This document shows positions 26,262-34,632 of a DNA stretch of 64,000 bases, piece after piece. The position numbers were made by a program, and so were the translations under genes. Origin of the DNA: Nocardioides humi (GTDB taxonomy: Bacteria; Actinomycetota; Actinomycetes; Propionibacteriales; Nocardioidaceae); NCBI RefSeq assembly GCF_006494775.1, contig NZ_CP041146.1:3596001-3660000 (forward strand), in the 5' to 3' direction. Numbering within the stretch: position 1 is the first letter of the stretch; each line of letters opens with the position of its first letter. Below the pieces are notes generated by a model. That model made no database searches and was not told the origin of the DNA. It saw nothing but the letters and a program-made list of their open reading frames with translations.

Positions 26262-27268
26262 CCGCGCCGCGCCTGATCGACGTCCATGCGCACGTCTTCC
26301 CGCGCGGGTTGCCCGACCTCGCGGAGCGCACCGGCGACCCGCGCTGGCCGGTCCTGAGGATCGGCCGCGACGCGTCGGAGGTGCGGGTGGACGGGGCGGC
26401 CTTCCGATCCTCGCCGCACACTCTCTGGGACGTCGGGGCGCGACTGGCGGCCCTGGACGCCGCCGGCGTCGAGCAACAGGTCGTCTCCCCCCTTCCCGTC
26501 GGACTCGTCGGCTGGGCGGACGCCGGCCTGGCCGGCGCATGGACCGCCGAGATGAACGAGGCCGTCGCGCGATCCGTCGCCGACGGGGACGGGCGACTCC
26601 TCGGTCTGGGCTGCGCCCCCTTCGGCGTGGACCTGCGCTCGCACGACGCGGCCGCGGAGGCGGTCGCCCGGATCGCGAGCGATCCCCGCCTGACCGGGAT
26701 CGAGATCTCGACGCTGCCGGGTGGACTCGAGCTCGATGACGACGGGCTGGTCCCGTTCTGGGAGGCCGTCGCCCACCACGACCTCCCGGTGTTCGTGCAC
26801 CCCACGGACGGCGGGGCCGTCCGCCGTCGGGGACAGCCCTTCGACTTCGGCGTCGGCATGCTCACCGACACGGCCATGGCGGCGACCGCGCTCGTCTTCG
26901 GCGGCGTGCTGGACCGGCTCCCGCGGCTCCGGATCGCCCTCGCCCACGGCTGCGGCGCGCTCCCGTGGATGCTGCCGCGGCTGCAGGTCATCGGCCGCTC
27001 GATGGGCCACGACCCCGTCCGCGTGGCCGAGACGGTCCGGCGGCTGTGGGTCGACACCCTGGTGTTCGACCCGGAGCACCTCCGTCTCCTCGTGCGCCGC
27101 TTCGGTGCGGACCACCTCCTGCTCGGCACCGACGACCCGTTGATCGTCGGCCAGCTCGACCAGGCGCCGGCGCTGGTCCGGGCGGCCGCGGCGGACGGAG
27201 TCCTCGGCGTCGTGGACCCGACCGGCGTACTGGGCGGGAACGCCCGGCGCTTCCTCGGCCTGGACTGA
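26258..27268 (+). CDS. Amidohydrolase, ACMSD-like decarboxylase family
   Basis: 336 aa amidohydrolase_2 protein. Metal site visible: HxH (His10, His12) in DVHAHVFP, a further His in FVHPT near residue 178, HG in LAHGCG near 230 and Asp in GTDDPL near 292. Relatives (aminocarboxymuconate-semialdehyde decarboxylase, gamma-resorcylate decarboxylase) remove CO2 from ring-cleavage or aromatic acids. GTG start overlaps the dioxygenase stop, so it may decarboxylate the ring-cleavage product or a carboxylated diol. Followed by a strong terminator. Confidence 0.86.
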   Translation: MTAPRLIDVHAHVFPRGLPDLAERTGDPRWPVLRIGRDASEVRVDGAAFRSSPHTLWDVGARLAALDAAGVEQQVVSPLPVGLVGWADAGLAGAWTAEMNEAVARSVADGDGRLLGLGCAPFGVDLRSHDAAAEAVARIASDPRLTGIEISTLPGGLELDDDGLVPFWEAVAHHDLPVFVHPTDGGAVRRRGQPFDFGVGMLTDTAMAATALVFGGVLDRLPRLRIALAHGCGALPWMLPRLQVIGRSMGHDPVRVAETVRRLWVDTLVFDPEHLRLLVRRFGADHLLLGTDDPLIVGQLDQAPALVRAAAADGVLGVVDPTGVLGGNARRFLGLD

Positions 27269-27272
27269 CGCG

Positions 27273-27310
27273 GGCGGGGCCGCGCACCGAGTCGGCACGC
27301 CGGCCCCGCC
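27273..27310. terminator. Bidirectional terminator
   Basis: Perfect 9-bp stem GGCGGGGCC/GGCCCCGCC with a 20-nt loop, in the 49-bp gap between convergent genes. Confidence 0.7.
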
Positions 27311-27317
27311 ACCGGCC

Positions 27318-28274
27318 TCAGGGCCGGGCGACCAGGTCGGACAGCTCGGGGCGCCGTCTCGACACCCCGGCGGCATCGGCCGTGGCGCCGGAGACTCGGC
27401 CGTCGCGGAAGAACTCCAGGAAGACCTGGTTGAAGAGCTCGGGCTGGTCGGACTGGCCCTGGTGCCCGCAGTCGGCCGGGTAGAAGAACTGGATCCTCGG
27501 CAGGTGGTCCTCCTGGTGGTAGCCCCACTCGACGGGCTGGAGCACGTCGTCCTGCCCGTACAGGCAGATCCCGGGCGCCTCCACCCGGTCCAGCCGCCCC
27601 TTCGTCGCCAGGCGGGCGGCGCGGTCGCCCGTCAGCTGGAGGAAGGCGTAGTCCCACATGGAGGGGAAGAAGGCCTTGAACGCCTGGTCGTGCCGGGCCG
27701 CGGCCTCGGCCCGCATCTGGATCAGCTCCTCGCTCATCGTGCCGCTGGTGATCGCGGTCATGCCCGCGCGCATGCTCTCGGCGTTGCCGTCGATCTTGGG
27801 CAGCGGTACGGCGCCCTCGGGGCGGTTCCCGGGGGCGACGTCGCCCACGTCGGCGGCGATGATGACGAAGCTGGCGACACGCTCGGGGTGGGCGCACACG
27901 TAGTTGACCGTGTTGATGCCGCCCATCGAGTTGCCGGCGAGATGGAACCTGTCGAGGCACAGCGCTGTCGTGAACTCGTGGAGGAAGTCCACATGGCTCT
28001 CGATGCCGGCCGGCCAGTACTCCTCTCGGGTGTCCGAGAGACCGAAGGCCGGCTGGTCGGGGCAGTAGACACGGAAGCCGTTGGCGCCCAGGAAGGGCGC
28101 CATGTGCCGCCATCCGGCGGTGCCGCTCGATCCCGGAAGTCCGCCGTGCAGCAGGACGACGGCCGGGCCCGTGTCACCCGAGGTCATGTAGTGCGCCTTG
28201 GCGCCACTGGCCAGGCGTACCCACCGGCTCGCCATGCCGGGAACGTGCACGATGCCTTCTTCGGTCAGGGTCAT
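27318..28274 (-). CDS. Meta-cleavage-product C-C hydrolase (MhpC/BphD-like)
   Basis: 318 aa alpha/beta-hydrolase. LLHGGLPGSSG near residue 41, nucleophile elbow GNSMGG with Ser116 (the GNSMGG form is typical of MhpC/BphD enzymes), Asp242/243 in YGQDDVLQP and His271 in DCGHQGQ. Hydrolyses the C-C bond of 2-hydroxy-6-oxo-dienoates from extradiol cleavage, feeding the keto-pentenoate hydratase. ATG at 28274 after AAGGAGA. Last gene of the dioxygenase operon. Confidence 0.85.
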   Translation of the reverse strand: MTLTEEGIVHVPGMASRWVRLASGAKAHYMTSGDTGPAVVLLHGGLPGSSGTAGWRHMAPFLGANGFRVYCPDQPAFGLSDTREEYWPAGIESHVDFLHEFTTALCLDRFHLAGNSMGGINTVNYVCAHPERVASFVIIAADVGDVAPGNRPEGAVPLPKIDGNAESMRAGMTAITSGTMSEELIQMRAEAAARHDQAFKAFFPSMWDYAFLQLTGDRAARLATKGRLDRVEAPGICLYGQDDVLQPVEWGYHQEDHLPRIQFFYPADCGHQGQSDQPELFNQVFLEFFRDGRVSGATADAAGVSRRRPELSDLVARP

Positions 28275-28302
28275 TGCTCTCTCTCCTTGTGGTCCGCCGG
28301 CG

Positions 28303-28938
28303 TCACGCAGGCGGGGGGTTGCCGGCGTCATGCCGGACAGCGAGGGGGGTGGGACGCGGGGCGAGGCGCTTCTCGAACCACTCGCCGATGCGCTGCCACG
28401 CATCGAAGTGCGAGCCGTCCGCGTCCGGGAACGAGGCCGGGAGCGGAGCACAGGGGACGATCTCGACGTGGACGCGCGCCCGGCGTCGTACCGTGCTCAG
28501 CCAGGAGCGGACGCTCTCCGGCTCGACGCCCTCCGCACCCACCAGACCGAGCCACGGCACCCGGGGCTCTCCCACGAGCTCGAGGACCGACGTCCAGCTC
28601 GCCGCGGCCGCCACGGGGAGCTCCGCGGCCGCTGTCAGCACGTCGGCGGAGGACCGTCCGAAGCACAGCAGGCCGGTCTGGTCCGGCTCCCAGCCGCGGT
28701 CCGTGAGTCGGGTGAGCGCCCGGGACGCCGAGGCGAGCGGTCCGGCCCGGCCCGGCCCCGCCACCGTGCACTCCAGGCCGCGGTCGGCGAGGCTGAGGGC
28801 GGCCTGGGTCGCCAGCCGCCGGAAGGCGTCCTCGTCCGAGGCCTCGACGAGGACCGCCACCGCGCTCGAGGCCAGGCCGTCGAGGTCCAGCTCGGTGACC
28901 GGCGTGCCGTCCGGGGCGACGCCATGGGTGAGGGTCAC
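28303..28938 (-). CDS. Dienelactone-hydrolase-like protein with partly degenerate active site
   Basis: 211 aa. Not firmly recognised. The elbow LLCFGR (near residue 90) resembles the Cys nucleophile motif GFCFGG of dienelactone hydrolases, and the following lpvAAA segment and C-terminal AWQRIGEWFEKRL fit the end of that fold. The acid position (VGAEGVEPESV) has no Asp, so catalysis is uncertain. Lies between the Rieske alpha subunit and the C-C hydrolase, so a pathway role is likely. The GTG start is one option; no strong ribosome-binding site decides it. Confidence 0.6.
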   Translation of the reverse strand: MTLTHGVAPDGTPVTELDLDGLASSAVAVLVEASDEDAFRRLATQAALSLADRGLECTVAGPGRAGPLASASRALTRLTDRGWEPDQTGLLCFGRSSADVLTAAAELPVAAAASWTSVLELVGEPRVPWLGLVGAEGVEPESVRSWLSTVRRRARVHVEIVPCAPLPASFPDADGSHFDAWQRIGEWFEKRLAPRPTPLAVRHDAGNPPPA

Positions 28939-28962
28939 GATCGTGGGCCTTCGCGCCGGTCG

Positions 28963-30245
28963 TCAGCCCACGTTCGACGCGAACGCCGTCGGCTGCCGGT
29001 GCGGCTCCGGAAGCGGCTCCTCGCCCGTGAGGAGTTGGTTCCAGCGGCGCCAGAAGCCGCGCATCTGCACCTCGTCGGCCGAGCCAGGGAGGTCCCGCCG
29101 CATCCCGCGGGAGATGTCGGACCAGGGCAGCTCCCGGTGGCCGGCGAAGCCCCGCTGACAGCTCTCGAGGGCTTCCACGTCGTCGGGCGTCGCGAGGCCG
29201 CCGGGTCCCAGAAGGTCAGGAAGTTGTCCAGTCGCGCCGTGCGCAGGTGGGCCGCCTCGTTGCGGGGCACCAGCTCCCAGCTCGTGATCTCGGTGAAGTC
29301 CGGGGCGACGGGCTGCATCGTCCGGACGATGAGGGCGGAGACCAGGTCGATGACGACCAGGTTGGGGAAGATCACCAGGTTGCGGCCGCCGTAGAAGATC
29401 TCGTCGGTGCGGTCGCCGTGGACCTCGCGCACGCGAGCGACGACCTCGTCGTGCTCGGCCTGGGCCGCGGCGTCGAGCGGCCGGCCGAAGGCCGGTCCCC
29501 GCCCCTGGATCAGGCCGTGTCCGCCGCCGAGGTCCTGTCCCCAGGACTCGCCGATGCCGGCTCCGCGGAACTCCTTGCCGCCCGCCTTCATCATCTCGAC
29601 GTAGCGCTGGTGGGTGGAGATGGCGTGGTAGCCGTCGAAGCTGTTCTCGACGAGCAGCTTCCAGTTGGCTCGCATCGAGTACCGGTGGCTGCCGTCCAGC
29701 ACCTCCAGCCCGTCGAGGGCCTGGTCGCAGATGACGTCGAGATGGTGGCGGGCCCGGCCCAGGTAGCTCCGGAGGTCCGGCCCCTCGGCGGCGAAGCTGA
29801 CGAAGACGAAGCCGCGGTAGGAGTCCAGGCGGGGCGGAGTGGCCAGGCCGAGGTGCTCGCGGTCGAAGTCGGGTCCGTACGACTCGTCGTCCGGGATGGC
29901 GCGCAGCCGTCCCGACGTGTCGAAGGTCCAGGAGTGGTAGAAGCACTTGAGGAAGCGCTCGTTCCCCGCGTCGGACCTGCAGAGGAGCGTCCCGCGATGG
30001 GGGCAGGAGTTCAGGAACACCCGCACCTGCTCCTTCTGGTCCCTGACGAGGATCACCGGGCGGCCGGCGACGGTGCGGGTGCGGTAGTCGTTGCGCGCCG
30101 GCACCTCGGACTCGTGGCCGACGTACACCCAGGCGGACTCGAAGATCTTCGCCTGCTCCTGCGCGAACACCTCGGGGTCCACCATGGTGGACCGGTGCAC
30201 GCGGAAGCGCGGCGTCGACCTGTCGTCGATCACGTACCGGGACAT
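28963..30245 (-). pseudogene. Rieske ring-hydroxylating dioxygenase alpha subunit, frameshifted near the 3' end
   Basis: Rieske [2Fe-2S] ligands Cys81, His83, Cys101, His104 and mononuclear iron site Asp204, His207, His212 are all present. With NADH-derived electrons and O2 the family makes cis-dihydrodiols. The frame is normal to about residue 346 (DNFLTFWDP), then continues one frame over as [18 protein letters not shown] to a proper end near 427 aa. One base is missing around 29203-29206. As written, the last 80 residues are replaced by unrelated sequence. ATG at 30245 after AGGAGA. A perfect operator-like site lies 83-97 bp upstream. Confidence 0.88.
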
Positions 30246-30327
30246 GGGCGTCTCCTGTTCTCCGATGCTCGAGCGCGACCATCTGCCCTCGATCCTCGTG
30301 CGGCCCGGCGAGCCGGACGAGGGCCGG

Positions 30328-30342
30328 TTCCGCGGCACGGAA
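30328..30342. promoter_or_regulatory. Operator-like palindrome TTCCG-N5-CGGAA (perfect)
   Basis: Sequence TTCCGCGGCACGGAA in the 103-bp gap between the SDR stop and the Rieske alpha start. It suggests that alpha has its own regulated promoter inside the operon. Confidence 0.65.
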
Positions 30343-30348
30343 CAGGAG

Positions 30349-31170
30349 TCAGACGCGCCCACGCGGCGGGCGGACCGGCCAGTACTTGGCGGTCGCGCCT
30401 CCGTCCACGACGAGGTTCGCTCCGGTCATCATGCGTGAGTCGTCGGAGGAGAGGAAGACGAGCGCGCCCACGTAGTCGTCGGGCTCCGGGAGCCGGTCCA
30501 TCGGCAGCAGGCCCTCGAAGTCGTTGTCGTACGCCGGCGCGAGGTCGTCCGCCCGGCCGGACTGGATCCTCGCCGCCTCCGGACTGGTCGTCCGGGTCGC
30601 GGTCGGCGTCAGGCCGTTGACCCGGATGCGGTGGCGCGCCAGCTCGACGGCCGCGGCCCTCGTGAAGTTGAGCAGTCCGGCCTTGGCGGTGGTGTATCCG
30701 ATGTTGCCGGGCTGGCCCTGCAGCGCCGCGGTCGACAGCATGTTGATCACCGATCCGCCGTCGCCCCGGTCGATCATCAGCCGGGCGACCGTCCGGGTGT
30801 AGAGCAGGGCGCCGGTGAGGATGATGTCGACCTGGCGGCGGAAGTCCTCGACGGTGATGTCGAGAAGCCCGCGATGGTGGATCCAGACCGCGTTGTTGAC
30901 GAGCACGTCGATCCGGCCCCAGCGGTGCGCGAGGTCGTCGACGACGCCCTGCACGCGCTCCGGGTCGGTCACGTCGTCCTGGTAGGCGATCGCCTCGCCA
31001 CCGGTGCGCCGGATGCCCTCGGCACAGGCCTCCGCCCGTCCGGGCACCAGGTCGGTGCACGCGACCGACGCTCCCGCGGCCGCCAGGCCTCGGGCGAGGA
31101 CGCCGCCGATATGGGGGCTGGTGCCCGTCACGAGCGCCGTCCTGCCCGCCAGCGGGCCGGTGCCGTTCAT
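30349..31170 (-). CDS. SDR, probable cis-dihydrodiol dehydrogenase
   Basis: 273 aa. Cofactor motif TGTSPHIGG near residue 15 (variant of TGxxxGIG), NNAV in place of NNAG, Ser in MLSTAA and YTTAK as catalytic Tyr/Lys. Lies between the dioxygenase beta and alpha genes; its ATG overlaps the beta stop. By position it should re-aromatise the dihydrodiol to a catechol using NAD+. This is inferred from gene order only. Confidence 0.85.
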   Translation of the reverse strand: MNGTGPLAGRTALVTGTSPHIGGVLARGLAAAGASVACTDLVPGRAEACAEGIRRTGGEAIAYQDDVTDPERVQGVVDDLAHRWGRIDVLVNNAVWIHHRGLLDITVEDFRRQVDIILTGALLYTRTVARLMIDRGDGGSVINMLSTAALQGQPGNIGYTTAKAGLLNFTRAAAVELARHRIRVNGLTPTATRTTSPEAARIQSGRADDLAPAYDNDFEGLLPMDRLPEPDDYVGALVFLSSDDSRMMTGANLVVDGGATAKYWPVRPPRGRV

Positions 31171-31670
31171 AGGATGACGCTGAGCTTGCCCTGCGGGCTG
31201 AGCGCGTCCAGGTCGAGGATCGCCCGGCGCTCCCGGAAGCGCAGCTCGGCGCCTTCCCGCACGAGCCGGTGCTCGTAGCGGCCGACGTAGGTGTCGACGA
31301 CGCCGCTGCGGCTCCGGGTGAGGATGAAGTTCGCCCGCACGTCCAGCTCGCCGGGCCGTTCGACGACCCGGACGTTGCCGACCAGCCGGCGGGTGCGGGA
31401 GTGGGGGTACTCCGCGTGGGCGCTCCGCGTGAGGAGCGACGTCGCGCGCTGCTCCAGCATGAACCTGTCATCGTGGACGAGCACGAGGTCCCGCGTCGGA
31501 TCCCCGTCGGGACGGTCCGTCGACGGCACGACATAGCGGCAGTCGAGCGTGAAGAGCTCCAGCCACTCCATCAGCTGCCACCGGTCGAGGAGATCGGCCT
31601 CGTGGAAGAGGAACTCCTCCATCTCGGCGCGGAGCTCGCGACCGCTCGCGCCCGGGGTCGGGCCGCTCAC
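31167..31670 (-). CDS. Aromatic-ring-hydroxylating dioxygenase beta subunit
   Basis: 167 aa NTF2-fold protein of the ring-hydroxylating beta family: EEFLFHEADLLDRWQLMEWLELF at about residues 19-41, then CRYVVPST and the C-terminal FRERRAILDLDAL. Structural partner of the alpha subunit in hetero-hexameric oxygenases. GTG at 31670 overlaps the stop of the preceding gene (GTGA), which decides the start over longer frames. Length is normal (160-190). Confidence 0.88.
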   Translation of the reverse strand: MSGPTPGASGRELRAEMEEFLFHEADLLDRWQLMEWLELFTLDCRYVVPSTDRPDGDPTRDLVLVHDDRFMLEQRATSLLTRSAHAEYPHSRTRRLVGNVRVVERPGELDVRANFILTRSRSGVVDTYVGRYEHRLVREGAELRFRERRAILDLDALSPQGKLSVIL

Positions 31671-32230
31671 GGCACCAGGTGGTGGTAGGCCTCGTCGTCC
31701 GGGAACCGGGCGCTCTGGTGGAAGGAGCCCGCCAGCGGGTGCACGGGCCGCTCGGACGACTCCTCGGCGAGATCCATGACGACCTTGCGGTGGGCGATCC
31801 GCCACTCGCCGTCGCGGCGCTCGAACCGGTCGAGGTACCGGCCGACGAAGAGCGAGACGTGGTCGCCGTCCGCGTCCTCGCGCTCCGGGGCGGCGAGCAC
31901 CTCCTGCAGCGGCCGTCCGTGGCGCTGATGCGCGATGAAGTAGGTCTCGACGGCGGCGAAGTCCCCGGTGATCTCGATGAGGGGCTCGCCGAGCAGATGG
32001 TGGGAGGGTCCGCGCAGTGCGGAGCTGCGCCACTCCTGGTCCGCGAACTCGTCTCCCGAGACGACCACGAAGCCGTGCTCATCGGAGCTGTCCGGGTGGT
32101 ACACGCTGCGGATCAGCTCCGGGTCCACTCGGTCGACGCCTCGCGCGTACCGCGCCAGGGCGTCCCGGATCAGCTCGCGGTCGACCAGCCATCGCAGTCG
32201 GTCCTCCGGGAGCTCGGGGGAGTTGGCCAC
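31667..32230 (-). CDS. SnoaL-like (NTF2-fold) protein
   Basis: 187 aa from a GTG at 32230 preceded by AGGAGGAA. SnoaL_4-type domain: IRDALARYARGVDRVDPELIRSVYHPD (about residues 21-47) and a C-terminal GRYLDRFERRDGEWRIAHR. First gene of the dioxygenase operon, directly followed by the beta subunit, which has the same general fold. It may be an alternative beta-type subunit or a small hydratase/isomerase. Function not established. Confidence 0.78.
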   Translation of the reverse strand: MANSPELPEDRLRWLVDRELIRDALARYARGVDRVDPELIRSVYHPDSSDEHGFVVVSGDEFADQEWRSSALRGPSHHLLGEPLIEITGDFAAVETYFIAHQRHGRPLQEVLAAPEREDADGDHVSLFVGRYLDRFERRDGEWRIAHRKVVMDLAEESSERPVHPLAGSFHQSARFPDDEAYHHLVP

Positions 32231-32293
32231 CGTTCCTCCTCTGGTCGTCGGGGGTCGCTGCACTCTGCGACACACCGCCGGTGGACGGCGACG

Positions 32294-32318
32294 ACCGGTT
32301 CCGCCGTCCGGAACCGGT
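32294..32318. promoter_or_regulatory. Extended operator-like palindrome, perfect, divergent promoter
   Basis: The strongest copy: 10-bp arms ACCGGTTCCG and CGGAACCGGT around a 5-bp spacer. It lies in the 150-bp gap between the dioxygenase operon (minus) and the 12-gene operon (plus), where it could control both. Confidence 0.7.
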
Positions 32319-32391
32319 GGGCGGCAGGGGTGGCCTAGCGACTGGAACACCTCCTTGAGCGGGCGGGGAGCGGCTGCGAAGGATGCCGCTC

Positions 32392-33261
32392 ATGGCACTG
32401 GCGGCACCTCACCACGACCTCGACGAGACCACGTTGCCCGATGTGACCGGCCGGCTGCGCGACGCGGTCGCCCTGGTCGTCGGCGCGGGCTCGATCGGCT
32501 CCCGCCCCGGCAACGGCGCGGCGACGGCCATCCTGTTCGCCCGCGCCGGTGCCCGGGTCTTCTGCGTCGACCGCGACCCGGACGCGCTCCGGCGCACGGT
32601 CGCGACCATCCGGGCCGAGGGCGGTGAGGCGGCCGGAGCGGTGGCCGACGTCCAGGTCGAGGAGCAGGTCCGGGCCGCGGTGGAGGAGTGCGCCGCGACC
32701 TTCGGCGGCGTCGACGTGCTCCACAACAACGTCGGCATCGGCGTTCCCGGTGCGCTGGCGGACGTACAGGAGCGGCACTGGGACCTGGTCATGGACGTGA
32801 ACCTCACGGGTACCTTCCTCGCCTGCAAGCACGCGATCCCCCACCTGCTCCGCTCGACCCGCGGCGGCGCGATCGTCAACGTCTCCTCCATCGCCTCCCA
32901 GGTGACCAGCGGGGTCCCGCTGATCGCGTACGGGGCGTCCAAGGCGGGCGTCGATCACCTGACCAGGGTCGTCGCGGCGCAGTACGGCGCGACCGGGCTC
33001 CGCTGCAACGCGGTCCTGCCGGGACTGATCGACAGCCCGACGGTCTACGCGGGCCTCACGACCGACGAGGCCGAGGCCGAGCGGATGCGCGAGCGACGAC
33101 ACCGGATGGCGCCGAGCGGCCGGATGGGGCAGGTGTGGGACGTCGCCTACGCCTCCTTGTTCCTGGCGTCCGAGGACGCCTCCTACATCACCGGGGTGCT
33201 GCTCCCCGTCGACGCAGCGATCACCACCCAGGTCGTGGCCCCCACGTGGGACGACGTGTGA
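32392..33261 (+). CDS. SDR with extended glycine-rich loop
   Basis: 289 aa from the ATG at 32392 (AAGGA spaced 8 nt); another ATG at 32383 is possible. The cofactor loop reads GAGSIGSRPGNGAA in place of TGxxxGIG, NNAG is replaced by NNVG, and the Ser, YGASK and PGLIDSP features are normal. A second SDR at 36305 shares the same variant loop. Opens the 12-gene overlapping operon. Substrate unknown. Confidence 0.85.
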   Translation: MALAAPHHDLDETTLPDVTGRLRDAVALVVGAGSIGSRPGNGAATAILFARAGARVFCVDRDPDALRRTVATIRAEGGEAAGAVADVQVEEQVRAAVEECAATFGGVDVLHNNVGIGVPGALADVQERHWDLVMDVNLTGTFLACKHAIPHLLRSTRGGAIVNVSSIASQVTSGVPLIAYGASKAGVDHLTRVVAAQYGATGLRCNAVLPGLIDSPTVYAGLTTDEAEAERMRERRHRMAPSGRMGQVWDVAYASLFLASEDASYITGVLLPVDAAITTQVVAPTWDDV

Positions 33262-34019
33262 GCGCCGGCGGTCTCGCCGGCCGGACGGCGGTCCTCACCG
33301 GCGCCAGCCGCGGCCTCGGCGCCGCCATGGCCCGCGAGCTGGCGGCCAGGGGCGCATCGGTGGTCCTGCTCGCCCGGTCGCTCCCCGGGCTCACCGCGGT
33401 CGCGGCCGAGATCGCGGACGCCGGCGGGTCGGCGACGGCCATCCCGTGCGACCTCGGCGACCCAGAGCGGGTCCGCGACGTCGCGGCGGCCGTCGTCGCG
33501 GACCACGGACCGGTCGACGTCCTCGTCAACAACGCGGGCACGGGATGGGACCTGAGCACCCTCGAGACCAGCGACGCGGACGTGGAGCGGGTGTTCCGGG
33601 TCAACCTCTTCGGCGCCATGGCGCTGACCAGGGAGCTCGGGCGGTCGATGGTCGAGCGCGGGAGCGGGAAGGTCATCAACGTCTCCTCCGTCGGAGGCTT
33701 GGTCGGCATCCCGTCGCTCTCCGTGTACGGCGCCTCGAAGGCGGCGGTCGCGCACTGGACCAAGGCCCTGGCCGCGGAGTGGGCACGCCACGGCGTCACG
33801 GTCAACGCGGTCGCTCCCGGTCTCTTCCTGACCGAGATGAACGGCGACGCCCTGGCCGACGAGGACGTCCGGCGCCGGGTCCTGAGGGACGTCCCGCTGC
33901 GCCGCTTCGGGGATCCGGAGCAGCTCGCCGAGATCGTGGCGTTCCTGGCCTCGAGATCGGCCGACTACGTCACCGGGCAGGTGCTCGCCGTCGACGGAGG
34001 GATGTCCAGTGCCCTCTGA
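33258..34019 (+). CDS. Short-chain dehydrogenase/reductase
   Basis: 253 aa classical SDR: TGASRGLG near residue 13, NNAG, NVSS, YGASK, ending AVDGGMSSAL. GTG start overlaps the preceding stop (GTGA). Typical 3-hydroxyacyl/3-ketoacyl oxidoreductase layout, so it could be a beta-oxidation alcohol dehydrogenase in this operon. Confidence 0.88.
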   Translation: MSAGGLAGRTAVLTGASRGLGAAMARELAARGASVVLLARSLPGLTAVAAEIADAGGSATAIPCDLGDPERVRDVAAAVVADHGPVDVLVNNAGTGWDLSTLETSDADVERVFRVNLFGAMALTRELGRSMVERGSGKVINVSSVGGLVGIPSLSVYGASKAAVAHWTKALAAEWARHGVTVNAVAPGLFLTEMNGDALADEDVRRRVLRDVPLRRFGDPEQLAEIVAFLASRSADYVTGQVLAVDGGMSSAL

Positions 34020-34632
34020 CCACCGACCCGTCGACCCGCTCCGACCCCGCACCGCGACGGTCCGCGTCCGACCGCTCCCCGCCTCGGAGTGGACGGACGC
34101 GCAGCGCGAGGTGCTGGACCGGATCGACGTCGAGAACAGCGACAGCCTCAACCTGTTCACGACCCTGGCGCGGCATCCGCGGCTGCTGCGGCACTGGATC
34201 CCGTTCGCCGGCTCGCTCCTCATGAGGAGCACGCTCACTCCTCGCGAGCGCGAGCTGCTCATCATGCGGACCTCGGCCGTGGTGGGCGTTCCCTACGAGT
34301 GGGTCGCGCACGTCTCGATCTCCCGGGGGCTGGGATTCGGTCCGACCGAGCTCGACGCGCTGCAGGTCGGTCCCGACGCCCCGTCGTGGACCCCGGAGGA
34401 GTCGACGCTCCTGAGCTCCGTCGACGAGCTGGTCGGCACCGGCGTGATCAGCGGGACCACGTGGGACCGGCTCCGCGCCGGGCACGACGAGCAGCAGCTG
34501 ATCGAGATCCCGATGCTGGTCGGCGCGTACGTGATGCTCGGCTACGTCGTGAACTCGCTGGGGGTCGAGCCCGACGCCGGCGAGGTCACCGTCGGCGAGC
34601 GCGCCCCGAGGACGTCCGATGACCACGGCTAG
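34009..34632 (+). CDS. Carboxymuconolactone decarboxylase-family protein
   Basis: 207 aa AhpD/CMD-fold protein. TPRERELLIMRTSAVVGVPYEWVAHV (about residues 79-104) holds the conserved Glu and His; the Cys pair of AhpD peroxidases is absent, so disulfide chemistry is unlikely. Such proteins are common in aromatic and steroid operons, with unclear role. GTG start overlaps the preceding SDR by 11 nt and the next gene by 14 nt. Confidence 0.83.
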   Translation: MPSDHRPVDPLRPRTATVRVRPLPASEWTDAQREVLDRIDVENSDSLNLFTTLARHPRLLRHWIPFAGSLLMRSTLTPRERELLIMRTSAVVGVPYEWVAHVSISRGLGFGPTELDALQVGPDAPSWTPEESTLLSSVDELVGTGVISGTTWDRLRAGHDEQQLIEIPMLVGAYVMLGYVVNSLGVEPDAGEVTVGERAPRTSDDHG

